Assembly (NCBI GenBank): GCA_029204225.1
Contig: CM055099.1
Span: 65,053,488 to 65,117,487 of the forward strand
Length of the DNA stretch: 64,000 bases
Origin: Diphasiastrum complanatum
Taxonomy: Eukaryota > Streptophyta > Lycopodiopsida > Lycopodiales > Lycopodiaceae
Direction: 5' to 3'
Position 1 is the stretch's first letter. Each line of letters opens with the position of its first letter. Under the pieces are notes generated by a model. It worked only from the letters and a program-made list of their open reading frames with translations, had not been told where the DNA came from and searched no databases. A program made the translations under genes and the position numbers. Below, one piece after another: positions 11,300 through 21,438 of the stretch.

Positions 11300-13580
11300 A
11301 TGGACTTGGATGATACATTGGAACCTATAGAAGAACTACCAGAACTTGAGCCAACCGACGCTACAGAACCACCGTTAGTGAATGTAGCACCTGCTACTAC
11401 AAAACGTGTTGCCAATAGAATGGCACGACATGTGACTGAACCAATCGTAGTACCCCCGGAGACAGGAGGACTACTGAAGCTTAGTGGATCCACTCCTGAG
11501 TTTCATGGAGCACCGTATGAAAGTGCCAAAGAGCATATTGATGCTTTTTGGACCACCTGCTTTACCAGTGCCATCACAAACCCACATCATGAAATGATGT
11601 TTTTCGCCACCACTTTATCTAGAATGGCTAGGCACTGGTATCATAGTCTGTAGAGAGGCTCAATTCACACCATTGAGGAGTTCCTAGACTGTTCATAATT
11701 GAGTATGCTCCCCACCGAACGGCTGATGGCCTACTGTTCACACTGACTTCCCTACAACAAGGAAGTTACGAAACCATCCGACAATATTGGCGTCGTTTGA
11801 GAGAGTTGTCACACCAAGTGGAACCCACTATGTTACTACCACCCCTATTACTACTGACCTTCTTTCTAAGAGGGCTCAAGAATGACATACAAATGATTGT
11901 ACGTCAGAGTAACCCCCAGACATTGGCTGAGGTAGTAGAGAAGGCAATTGTGGGTTGCCAACGCATCCCACCTATCGCAAGCAGTGAACAGCTTGAACCT
12001 AAGCCCAGAAGTGGAGAGGAGGCCCAATCACAGCTATAGGAGCACACCTCATAGTGGAACCCCATCCCATACAGGCTATTGAACCTCGACAAGGCAGGAA
12101 CGTGCAAACACAAGATGCACGAAGGGTCTAGGCACAGATGCTCGATCTATCCTTCTTTTTTCCATTTGAAGAAGCATCCACTTGGTCTTGCCCTTTATAC
12201 CACGAGGCTATGAGAGCACAAGCTCTAACGCAGAACTAGGCGATATGCGAGCCATGCTAAAGGGATACATGGACGTGGTGAGTGAGATTATGAAGACCTT
12301 AGCAGCAGATGTAAATTTTCTCAAACGACACCAAAATTTGTTGGATCAGAGACACCCCATAGAAGGACCGAATCCCTTAGTGTGTAGACACTATAGAGGG
12401 AATCATTTAAATTGAAACTGTCCCAACCAAGTGTGGGGATATCGCAAGAGGCCTGGACACTTGGAGGATAGATGTTGGGTACATAGAGACGCATTAAACA
12501 CTGGGAATAGGATGCCCGGGCCAGTGAACCATAGACTCCAGGAGGACAGAACGGCAGGGCCATCAAGGCCACCTCAATACATACAACGCGGACCCAGGAT
12601 TAGCCAGGTGGATATAGGGAAGGCATGCATAGAAGATGACCGGCCACCCGTGAACTTCATCGCCGTGGATATTCGAACCTACACCCATCTACGAGGATCC
12701 ACTGCCCAAAGAGCAAGGTGAGGTTAGCGTCTTGGAAGGGCGTAGACATCCCAAATTCCTAGGACCGAGAAAAGGGAAAATCGGCCTAGAAACTAAGAGA
12801 ACCATGACCCGAACGCGCAGATTTAGGAATGATATAGACCTAAACTTGAAGAGAGGGAATATTGACCTAGGTCAAGCCCTAGAGAATCTAAAATTGGAAA
12901 TAGGGCTTTGGCAACTAGTACAGTTGTCACCTATTATTAAACGCATGGTCAAACGATTGATGATACCACCCACGACCAGAACATTGGAGCCACCTACAAT
13001 AGGGAAAGTAGATGTGGATTTGTTAGATCGCTATTGCCCTAAGGTAGATGTACTCATAGATTGGCTAGTCATTTCAGGGGCCATAGTTGATGTCGGGTCA
13101 GCAGTTAACATCATAAGTCTAGAACTTTCAGATTGCCTTGGTTTTACTCTAGAACCCGCTACCTTGATAGCCTTGAAGCTAGCCAACAACTCAGTGATCA
13201 AACCAGAGGGCGAGCGTAAGAATGTACCCATTACCGCGGCTAATAAGACCATTCAAGTGGACTTTTACATCATGAGGATGAACACTGGGAACCGGGGGTA
13301 CTCTATACTGCTAGGACGGCCATGGCTCAGGCTTAGCAACTGCACAGTCGACATCCCCGCAGGAGTATTGATTTTTGGAAGGGGTAGAGAACGTACCATA
13401 GTCGATGGCTATCCCGAGGTGCCTCAGTCAGAGAGAGCACCCATACCTTCATTTGAGTGGGAGGAGGTCACGAGTAGTGAGGATGATGATGAGTCCACTA
13501 CAAGTGAAGATGAACCAGGCCTGAGATCAATACTGGACATAGAGTGGAACACTCCAGAAGAGCGACCTCCCAAAGTTTGA
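11300..13580 (+). pseudogene. element A gag-protease, with many stops
   Basis: Same protein as the intact gag-protease of element B (26925-29300), broken here by stops and frameshifts. Pieces in order: MDLDDTLEPIEELPEL acidic N-terminus; the Ty3 gag core HIDAFWTTCFTSAITNPHHE with a stop at 11651; LRGLKNDIQMIVRQSNPQTL in another frame; nucleocapsid remnants near 12380-12475 (first zinc knuckle CRHYRGNHLN then a stop; in the second, CGYC has become WGYR); and protease from about 13050 with IVDVGSAVNIIS, where V replaces the Ser/Thr of the D-S/T-G triad. The frame closes at a TGA (13578-13580) that B also has. Confidence 0.85.
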
Positions 13581-14486
13581 GACGCCGATATTTGCCTGAT
13601 AAACCTAAGAACCCTAGAAGAGCCCAAGAACATCATAATAGGTGCTTCCCTAGGCATTGAAAAAAAAGAAGAATACGAACAGCTTTGTAAAAAGTACCAG
13701 CATATTTTTGCCTGGGACTACTCAGATTTGAAGGGGATTCCACCCGATCTAGTGACTCATACAACACCACTGAAGGAGGGAGCCAAACCTATACGACAAA
13801 AACAACGTCGGCTACCCTACCACCTAAAGGAAGGAGTATACACTGAACTCGATAGACTTTGAAATGCTGGACTGATATTTTCGGTAGAGAGCACCGAGTG
13901 GTGCTCCCCAATAGTACCTCGCACCAAGAAGAACTCTACACGCATTTGCGTATGTGTGGATTATAAGAGGCTGAACAAACAGACTAAGAAGGACTACTAC
14001 CCATTGCCGTTCATAGACCAAGTCCTAGAAGAAATGGCGGGAAGAGACTAGTACTCTTTCATGGACTGTTTCGCAGGCTATAATTAGATAGCCATAGCAG
14101 AAGAGGATAAATTGAAGACCACCTTCACAACCATGTTTGGGGTTTTCTCTTACCACGTCATGCCCTTTGGGTTGACTAATGCCCTTGGAACCTATAAGAG
14201 GTTTATGAACAAGCACTTCAAGGATATCTTAGACAAAAACCTCAAAATTTTTGTAGATAACCTCTGTGGGGCACCCACTGTCACAGAACATCTCACCATG
14301 CTAGAGAAGTGTTTTTAGAAGTGCGCAACAGCCTGTATAGCTTTGAATGCTAACGAGTGCCTATTCGGAGTTCCTTACGGGGTAATGTTAGGACATGTCA
14401 TTAGCAAGTACGGCATGGCAACTGATCCAGAAAGAATAGCTATGCTCCTAGCCATGATGGCACCAACTACGGTATCCCAACTTCAG
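13581..14486 (+). pseudogene. element A reverse transcriptase, stops and YxDN active site
   Basis: The reading continues in the gag-protease frame. Visible RT blocks are HIFAWDYSDLKGIPPDLVTH, STEWCSPIVPRTKKNSTRIC, YKRLNKQTKKDYYPLPFID, FGVFSYHVMPFGLTNA and the catalytic box KIFVDNLCGAP. The box should read VDD; here the second Asp is Asn. A TGA at 13860, a TAG at 14049 and further stops interrupt it. The first two stops and the Asn also occur in element B. After SKYGMATDPERIAMLL and TTVSQLQ the sequence jumps at about 14487 into the integrase tail, so the RT thumb, RNase H and most of integrase are deleted. Confidence 0.88.
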
Positions 14487-14601
14487 GTCCATATGTAATA
14501 GTGAAACTGTATGAAAATAACACGGTTAAGCTGGCAGAGTTGAACGGTGAAATTTTTAAGTACCAGACCAACATAAACAAGATAAAAGCTTACCGTAGTT
14601 A
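14487..14601 (+). pseudogene. element A integrase C-terminal tail
   Basis: Encodes IVKLYENNTVKLAELNGEIF and TNINKIKAY, the last part of the integrase GPY/F-type tail. It matches B at about 24271-24143 and ends at a TAA (14599-14601). It is fused directly to the RT remnant by the internal deletion. Confidence 0.8.
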
Positions 14602-14820
14602 AAGAGAAACCGAAGTCACCTGTAGAGTATGTAACACCTTTTCCTGTTCACCTTTTCAGCTATCGGAGTGAACGACCTAGAAGCATCATGAATACGGGGA
14701 ACACACAGAATCAAAAGTAGCCTTAGTGACCTTGTACGTATATGCTGAACGGAAGGGTGCAAAAAACCAAAACAAAAATTCATAAAATCAAGAAAAATAC
14801 AAAAAGATTATTGTTGTGAT

Positions 14821-15491
14821 ATGGAACTCACCCAATTGGGATGTATACATTGAAGCTAGACGGAGCCTGCAGACATTCGAATAGAGAAGGTGCCATAGGA
14901 GCAGTATTGCAGAATCCCAATGGGACTAAACTAGCCAGTATAAGAGTCCTATTAGGGAAAGGATTCACGAACAACACTACCGAATACAAAGCCCTTCTAA
15001 TCGGTCTACAAATGACCATGCGAGTTGCGCAAACAATAGGCAACCTCCGAATTATGGGGAATTCACAACTCCTAATCCAAGGTATGACTGGCGTATACCG
15101 ACTCAAAAGCAGGACCTTACAGGCCTATGCAATTGCCATCAACGAATACACTAGAGAGTTTTTCCACATCGAATGGATGCATATTCCACGAGCACAGAAC
15201 CAACGTGCTGATAGTCTAGCTACGATAGCCTACGACCATGATCATTACTGGCAATATGAGCCAGGTAGGATAGTCATTTCGCCCATAACCATTGCTACGG
15301 AGCTATGGACAATCCTAAAAGCCCAAGCATGGTATGGAGTTCGGTGGATCAAAAGTCTGATAAACCAAGTAGGTCTAGAGAATCCCCAACTCCTAGTCCA
15401 ATTACATCAGTTAATGAGCCATGAACTATCTAGAACTTGTTTTAGGTCACACCATAGTAGCATAACCCATGGGTTAATGCACACGGCCTAA
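14821..15491 (+). pseudogene. element A archaeal-type RNase H placed after integrase
   Basis: RNase H of the plant/archaeal (RVT_3-like) type, which removes RNA from RNA:DNA hybrids. Motifs: LKLDGACRHSNREGAIGAVL (first Asp), NNTTEYKALLIGLQM (Glu), LRIMGNSQLLIQG (the third acidic Asp has become Asn; B keeps GDSQLL) and HIPRAQNQRADSLATIA (His, Asn and final Asp). In known Tat elements this second RNase H sits between the first RNase H and integrase. Here, and in B, it lies about 240 bp after the integrase stop. The upstream codons are out of frame relative to B. The C-terminal half after 15290 (ELWTILKAQAWYGVRWIKSL) has no recognised domain. Confidence 0.82.
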
Positions 15492-15625
15492 GTACATAGT
15501 AAAAACCGTGCCCTAGCACAAACCTGATAGATACACACGGAGTGGGAGAGGGGTGTATAGCTTAAAGATTTTTTGTACATTCAACACATTGTATATTCAT
15601 GTATATCAATGCTAAAACACAGGTG

Positions 15626-16626
15626 ATGGAATTCACTGCTAAAAAGAGAATGGAAGACCCACAGAGCAGTAATCAGCCCGAGCAACGCCATAGAAAACTG
15701 ATGAGGTTCGTACTGAAGGAAGGATAGAGGACCGACATATAAATCCAACGTCTGAAAGAAGAATTGAAGAAACAAAAGAACCTACAAATTAGAGCCACTA
15801 ACGAGCTGGTTAGCACCAATAAGGAGCGAGATACCTGAAAGCAGAAGTACAATGACCTCAAGGAGGCTAGTGAAAGACGACAGATAAGCCATAGGGAGGG
15901 GTATAAAGGGTAGGAAAAGATCCTAGCCAACACCAAGGTGGAAGTAGCTGCAATCGAAACTACCGTAGCCATTCCAGCTAGGCAGTTACATGGTATCAGA
16001 GAAAAGAAGCTGCAAGAGGACCAATCAGGCCTTTGAGTTCCCGCAACCCTTTACCCACTTACCCTGTGCACCGCAAGGAAATTTTGTCAGACAATCTGTT
16101 CTACAAAACTTTTGATGCTTACAGCTTATATCTACCGCCCATGGAGTCTCCGCTAGATATCCAGGTTTTTGAGCTACGACCATCCACAAGTTCCGCCCTC
16201 ATATTCACATGGCCACTCATCCCAGGTAGTTTTGAAAACTACAAAGATTCCTGCGAGAGCTTATGTAGGTTCTCAGTTGTTGCCGCGCACCAGAAAGATG
16301 ATATCATTAGATTGGCCGGCCATTATGCCTACTGCCTGCAGAATTGGCTACTACAACCTTGGGGTTCTAAGACTAAACCCACCAGGATTTACCTTACCAA
16401 ATGGTGATACAACCCCAATGAGTCCATGGAGTCAGGAGCAGACCTAGCATTGTACCTGCGGATGCGTGACAGAACTTCCAGGGAACGCAAAATCCTAAAT
16501 GAGATGTTTTATTTTAAGTTCCTGGAAGGTGCCGACCTAGCCCTTGTGGATGTGGCAGAAGTGGACCTCAATTACAGCGGGGAGTTGAAAAACCAACGGA
16601 CAGAAATGTGCACGAATGCACTGTAA
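15626..16626 (+). pseudogene. element A post-pol ORF: coiled coil plus conserved unknown domain
   Basis: Not recognised. Starting at ATG 15626, the frame gives a charged helical N-terminus (RHRKLMRFVLKEG, IQRLKEELKKQKNLQI, EVAAIETTVAIPARQLHG) with four or five stops, likely a coiled coil. A one-base loss near 15993 (CATGGTATC against CATGAGTATC in B) shifts the frame. The rest reads from 16033: FDAYSLYLPPMESPLDIQVF, FTWPLIPGSFENYKDSCESL, RFSVVAAHQKDDIIRLAGHY, CLQNWLLQPWG, ending EMCTNAL. The C-terminal part is about 86% identical to B by eye, with over 30 consecutive identical residues in the middle. No signal peptide or membrane segment, so it is not envelope-like. Confidence 0.65.
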
Positions 16627-17756
16627 CCACCCACCTCACTATTATGCATCATACACTAGACACGGTATGGTAAGCATTTGTTGCAAGTCTCAATTTTCTA
16701 TGCATACATCTTTATTGCATCTCTATAAAAACTTTGAGCTGCGTTTGGACATTTGCTAACTTCTATGGGCATAAATGACTGTGTAGACGCATAGTTGAGG
16801 GGGGGTTGAGAAAGGAAAAAGTGGGAACAAAAACAATGCAGTGAGGTGGGGAGTGACTCCATCGCCCAATGGGTAAGGCACAGAAGAAAAATATATAGAA
16901 AAAGAAAAAGAAAAAGAAAAACAGAAAAAGAGAGAGAAAGAAAGACTGAGAGAAAAGTAAGAGAAAAAAAAAAAAGACTTCAACCGTCTCTATCAGATCT
17001 CGAACCAATTTGTGAGGACGAGTGACGCCTCGCACATCCGTAAGAGGTGAGGACGATTTTCCTAATTGATTCCATAGACTAGTGAAAAACCAGTACTTCC
17101 TAGCATCTTGTGTAATGGATCTTAGGACAGTAAGTTGTTCTAGATGGACTATTGTCAGAATATAGGGCTTGAGAGGAGAGTCAGTACAGAGAGGAGACTA
17201 GATGGTTATTCCCTATTGAATCATTCTTAGAGAGTATAAGTTGAATGTCTAAACAAAAAAAAGAATTGATAATCACCAGTCTGGACCGGTTTTAGAGTTG
17301 GGGCACTAAAGCCTCATTGCGTATGCATTCACACACACATCAATGACACGGTGTTAGACACAATACTGATGACTTGCATCCATATCATCCCATCTCCAAT
17401 CCTGAGATTTGCATTTGCATATCCCTCCATGCATGGGTCCGAAAGTGGGCATCACCTTACATCTGATAGAATTGGGAGCATTTGCCATTTAGGTCACAGG
17501 TGGGTTTTTGCAGGTATGAAAACACCAAACTGTTCAAAGATGCTGTGGTTAAATCCAATCCGGTTGCAGATGGATCCTAAGGGCTAAATCGACGGCCTTT
17601 AGGTGTTGAAGACATCCTACCAACTCATTGTGGTTAGCATCACCTAGCAAGGGTGCTGAGCCCACTAAACTTGATCCACCACCAGGAACTGGTCTGCGAA
17701 ACCATAGACTCTGGGTCCGTCATATGGAGACCATACTACCCCGTGGTAGTCGCCAA
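16627..17756 (+). other. element A 3' spacer with long purine tract
   Basis: Non-coding stretch between the post-pol ORF and the 3' LTR, shared with B (21439-22585). It holds a nearly pure purine run at about 16886-16978 (GAAAAA and AGAGA units). A short frame at 17351-17587 is also open in B to the same stop. At the LTR border there is no polypurine tract. Instead a small hairpin (ACTACC-CCGT-GGTAGT) is followed by CGCCAA and the LTR start. Confidence 0.7.
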
Positions 17757-20700
17757 TGTAAGCATATATTTCCGCACGGAAAATCGGACTAATATTGAAG
17801 TTTAAGTTTGCAATAATTGAAAAAATCGGCATGTAAAACTCGGTTATTAGAGAAAGATTGGCACAAATTTGCCTTAGAATTGGGTCCCAGCCCGTCCTAA
17901 AGTGGCTAGACACAGTTTAAAAGTAAGAGACTGACTTTCCAAAAAACCGTCAAAAATATTTTGTGGTCAAGTTTTGTAAGACCGAGCCAAAAGTGCAGGT
18001 CCACCTAGAATTGGGTCCCAGTCCGTCCTAAATGAGGCTAGAGCAAATTTTGCGGCCTTAGAAATGGCCGGTAAATATTTTACATCTTTTCAAAAAAAAT
18101 GGCCAGTTGTATAAAAATAGCCGATATGACCGTGCTAAAATCTCACCATGTACTGAGTCCATTTTTACTAATAAATGATCACTTAGTGTATTTTTCAAGG
18201 AAACCGTGTTGTCGTGGGAGTCCTAGTCATGATTGCCGAAAAAGAGTGTGATTTGCTTGGAGGTAGTGTCTTGAATTGTAGTTGTGTGGTGTGGTTGTTG
18301 TTAGTGGTTTGAGAGTAATGTTAGTGGTTAGGCGTGAATGCTTGATTGCTTAGTGTGATGCCTTGATTGTGGTTGTTTCAATCTCACATTGTGTGGAGGT
18401 GGTGTTTGATTTCATTATTGAGGATTGTTTATAGTTGGTTACCATGTTTCTCTCATTGATAAGATGTAGAGTGTTTGAATGCTTGAAGAGATCTAGAGGA
18501 TGCTTACTCCTTGTTTTGAATTGTTGGTTGATTGATGCTCATGGTTGGTTGGAATGAGGCATTGGTGGTCTGTGACTTCAATCGTAGTGGTTCAAATGCG
18601 TTTGTGTTTGTATTTGATGTGCAACCAACCTGGTTGTTTAGCGAGGCTTATGTTTGATGATTAATAGTCCGAGCTTATTGTCATCTGGTTTGATCAATTG
18701 AAGGTAGGATTTTGTGTCAATGTGGTGGGCAATGTTCAGATGAGTGCATGCTTGCAGGTTGTTATATCTCGGTGATTGATGTCAAGTGTTTGAATTTGTT
18801 GGTACCTGGTTGTATGTGAATGTGTGTGATGGTGCCCTTGGTTCACTTCAAATTCTGAGGGTTACTTGAAGAGCACCGGACCTGTTTTCTACCTGTCAAA
18901 ATTGCGACCTTCCATCACTATCTACAACGGAAAAATCCGATTCTTAGACCTACTGCAATCTTCCGATTGCTGTCCACAGAGAAAAATCAGGGATTTAAAA
19001 CCTCTGATCACTGCCCACAAACTGCCTACACTTGCTCGAGACCTGTATTGCCTGCCTGGGGCCCTGCACTACCTAGTTGCGGCCTATCCATCTTTGCTAC
19101 ACCCTGTTACAGGCTGCTACGGCCTCCAAGCCCTACCTACTGGCTGCTTGCAGCTCATCGCTGCCCTGCTGGCCCTGTGTTCTGCCTGCTAGCTCATCGC
19201 TGCCCTACTGGCCCTGTGTTATGCCTGCTAGCTTATCGCTGCTTGCGGCCCTGCTCTGTCTGTCTGTGGCCGTTTCTGCCTGCCTCGATCTGCCCATCTG
19301 TCCTCGCTGCCTCACCTATTGTCTGCTAGTCCCGTTTTCCACCTATGTGGCCCTGTCTACCTCTGTGTGCGGCTTCCTAAGGCTTGTACCTATTGTCTGC
19401 GGCCAATAGGTTGCTGCCACATGGCCTCCAACTGTCAAACCAGGCTCCTACCTAACTGTGACCTACAAAGCCTGCCTGCCTACTGATTTTTCTGGAGCCC
19501 TGTGGATCCTTCCAATGACTAGTGGTAAAGTTTTTGTTCTCTGATCTCGCTACCTATTCAAGTATCAGCAGAAAATGACAAGTGCAAACGACTCTCTGAA
19601 GAACAAAGGCAAAGCTACCTCAGACCAAAAGCGACATTTATGACTAGTACTTCAACGATTTCCGGTCACCTATATTCACACTGAGGTATGGTTTTACTTC
19701 ATCTCGGTTGGGTTTTATAGTCTCTATTTTTTGTACTTGCTTGCTTTCCATGGGAATATGTGTGCTTGAAGTCCGTACTTGACTTCATTTATTGAAGAAG
19801 TGGTAGGATACTTAGAAATCATTGCGTAGCTATAGCATGCTAATACTATGTGGGGACTTAATCATTTCAATAATTCCGCATTTGCCATGTCCCTATCGAG
19901 ACCTAATTAATTGTGGTTTTTTTCTGAAAGAGTAGATAGTGAAGTATCATACCTGTGTACTAGGTATTAGTTTTTTGTAGCCTTCGTCATTCCAAATTAG
20001 GCAATGACAGCTGCGTCTTCCATATGTACTTGTATTATGAGCACCGGACTGTCTTTTTGGGTCAGGTTTAGAAAAGTGACTTTATATAGTATTAAAGTAG
20101 TAAAACGGTTTTCTGATGTTAGATGAGTGAAATTATTGTATGTCGTGACTAGAATACTAGGAACCCAAGCATTTCTTATATTTATTATTTTTTTCGTCAG
20201 TATCCAAAAGTTCTATTACATACTCTGGTAGAGGAGGCAAGTGTTTTCCGATAGTATGCATTAATATCATGAAAACTAGGGTTTTTCCCACGGTTAGAGC
20301 AAGTAAACGGTTGTGTATTGCGGTTTGGTAGCATATGAAAACGTTTTCTTCATAGTCACTACATTTGGTCGTTGGTCAGTCTATAAACTAGTTGACATAC
20401 GACATTATTGATAATTTGTGGGAATTGTCAAGTTCTGAAGTGTTTCTTCCGTTTTGTCAATTATGAAGCGCATCAGCTGGACTCGACCTCTGTGAAACAC
20501 CAGAGCGGGCCGTCCACCATCCGCGGTTGAAATACACCGCCTTGGTTAAGTGTCACACTAGTCACACTCGCTGTCGGTACTATCTAGCGAAATACCTAGA
20601 CTCGACGGTCGGCAAAAATACCGCCTTTTAGCAAACAAGGCGGTGCGTATAACTTGCACCCCACGAGCACATCATAGACAATAAATCGGTTTCCAGCCCA

Positions 20701-21023
20701 TGTAAGATCTTTACCAACTGTAAGCCGAATTCACTGGGGAAAGAGACATTAGCGATCAGAAGTTTTTGCGGAACCATAATTCTAGGAAGCTAGTGAATCA
20801 TTGCACCAAAAGTACTAGCACCCCCTCCTTGCAACTGTATCTCTGAGAGCCTAGAAAACTCTCATCGGTTGGAGAGCACGGGGTAATAGAGGAAGCCCCC
20901 GGGATTGGATGTGGCAGGACCTTCGTTACTCACGTAGGGCATAGCCACCATCAGTAGTGGTGCCCCTTGACTTTTTTAGGACGTTTTGGCTGGACCAATC
21001 CCCTGCCAAAAATGGCCCTAACA
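17757..21023 (+). repeat. element A 3' LTR, about 3.3 kb
   Basis: Runs from TGTAAGCATATATTTCC to CCCTAACA. The first 490 bp match the start of B's LTRs (21438 and 33909 on the minus strand). The last 2.2 kb match A's 5' LTR. B's 5' LTR joins the same start block to the same end block, which supports one long LTR rather than two elements. A 39-bp tandem unit is present twice in full at 19152-19190 and 19191-19229, plus a partial third. The middle (18250-18770) is GT-rich and matches nothing else clearly. Confidence 0.75.
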
Positions 21024-21438
21024 TTGACACTGAATCCATATTTCCCGGTCCCGTTTTTACCCGAAAGTTTTTTCTTCTGTGGTTGACTTTTTTGGCATTC
21101 ATGACTAGGGCTCCCACGACAACACGGTTTTCCTGAAAAATACACTAAGTGATCATATATTAGTAAAAATGGACTCAGTACATGGTGGGATTTTAGCACG
21201 GTCATACCGGCTTTTTTTACAACTGGCCATTTTTTTGAAAAGCCGTAAAATATTTACCGGCCATTTCTAAGGCCGCAAAATTTCCTCTAGCCTCATTTAG
21301 GACGGGCTGGGACCCAGACCTAAGGCAAATTTGTGCCAATTTTTCTCTAATAACCGAGTTTACATGCCAGTTTTTTCAATTATTGCAAACTTAAACTTCA
21401 ATATTAGTCCGATTTTCCGTGTGAAAATATCGGCTAAC
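21024..21438 (-). repeat. element B 3' LTR, first 415 bp only
   Basis: On the minus strand it starts TGTTAGCCGATATTTTC, right after the B spacer, and matches the start of B's 5' LTR (33909-33492) and of A's 3' LTR (17757 onward). It stops at 21024, abutting A's LTR end CTAACA at 21023. This is as expected if A inserted here. The rest of this LTR should then lie left of A (see 7857-8237). Confidence 0.7.

Larger units (their letters stand above)
8238..21023 (+). mobile_element. element A: Tat-like Ty3 retrotransposon with very long LTRs
   Basis: Parts in order: 5' LTR (left-truncated), PBS-like site, ORF1, gag-protease, RT, integrase tail, archaeal-type RNase H, unknown ORF, purine-tract spacer, 3' LTR. 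Bases 8238-10362 and 18775-21023 are direct copies of each other. The sister copy B on the minus strand has the same order. A large internal deletion near 14487 removes the RT thumb, RNase H and nearly all of integrase. The gag carries many stops. No target-site duplication can be read, because the left end is lost. Confidence 0.85.

Noticed and set aside
14255-14275. Reading FVDN in A as a simple copy-specific mutation
   Set aside because: B has FIDN at the same place, so the Asn is shared and older than both copies.
15988-16002. TGGTATCAGAG sequence that looks like a copia primer binding site
   Set aside because: It lies inside element A's post-pol ORF and was made by a one-base deletion (B reads ATGAGTATCAGAG). 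No LTR end precedes it.
16756-17035. Phe-rich minus-strand frames (and plus-strand frames at 22150-22514)
   Set aside because: Both are translations of the purine/pyrimidine tract, a composition artefact.
21025-21438. 414-bp TG...CA block here and at 33492-33909, read as LTRs of a separate plus-strand element
   Set aside because: The flanks show no matching 5-bp duplication (AACAT against GCGAG) and no polypurine tract precedes the second block. The same block is joined to the same LTR end in both A and B, so it is better explained as the start of their long LTR.
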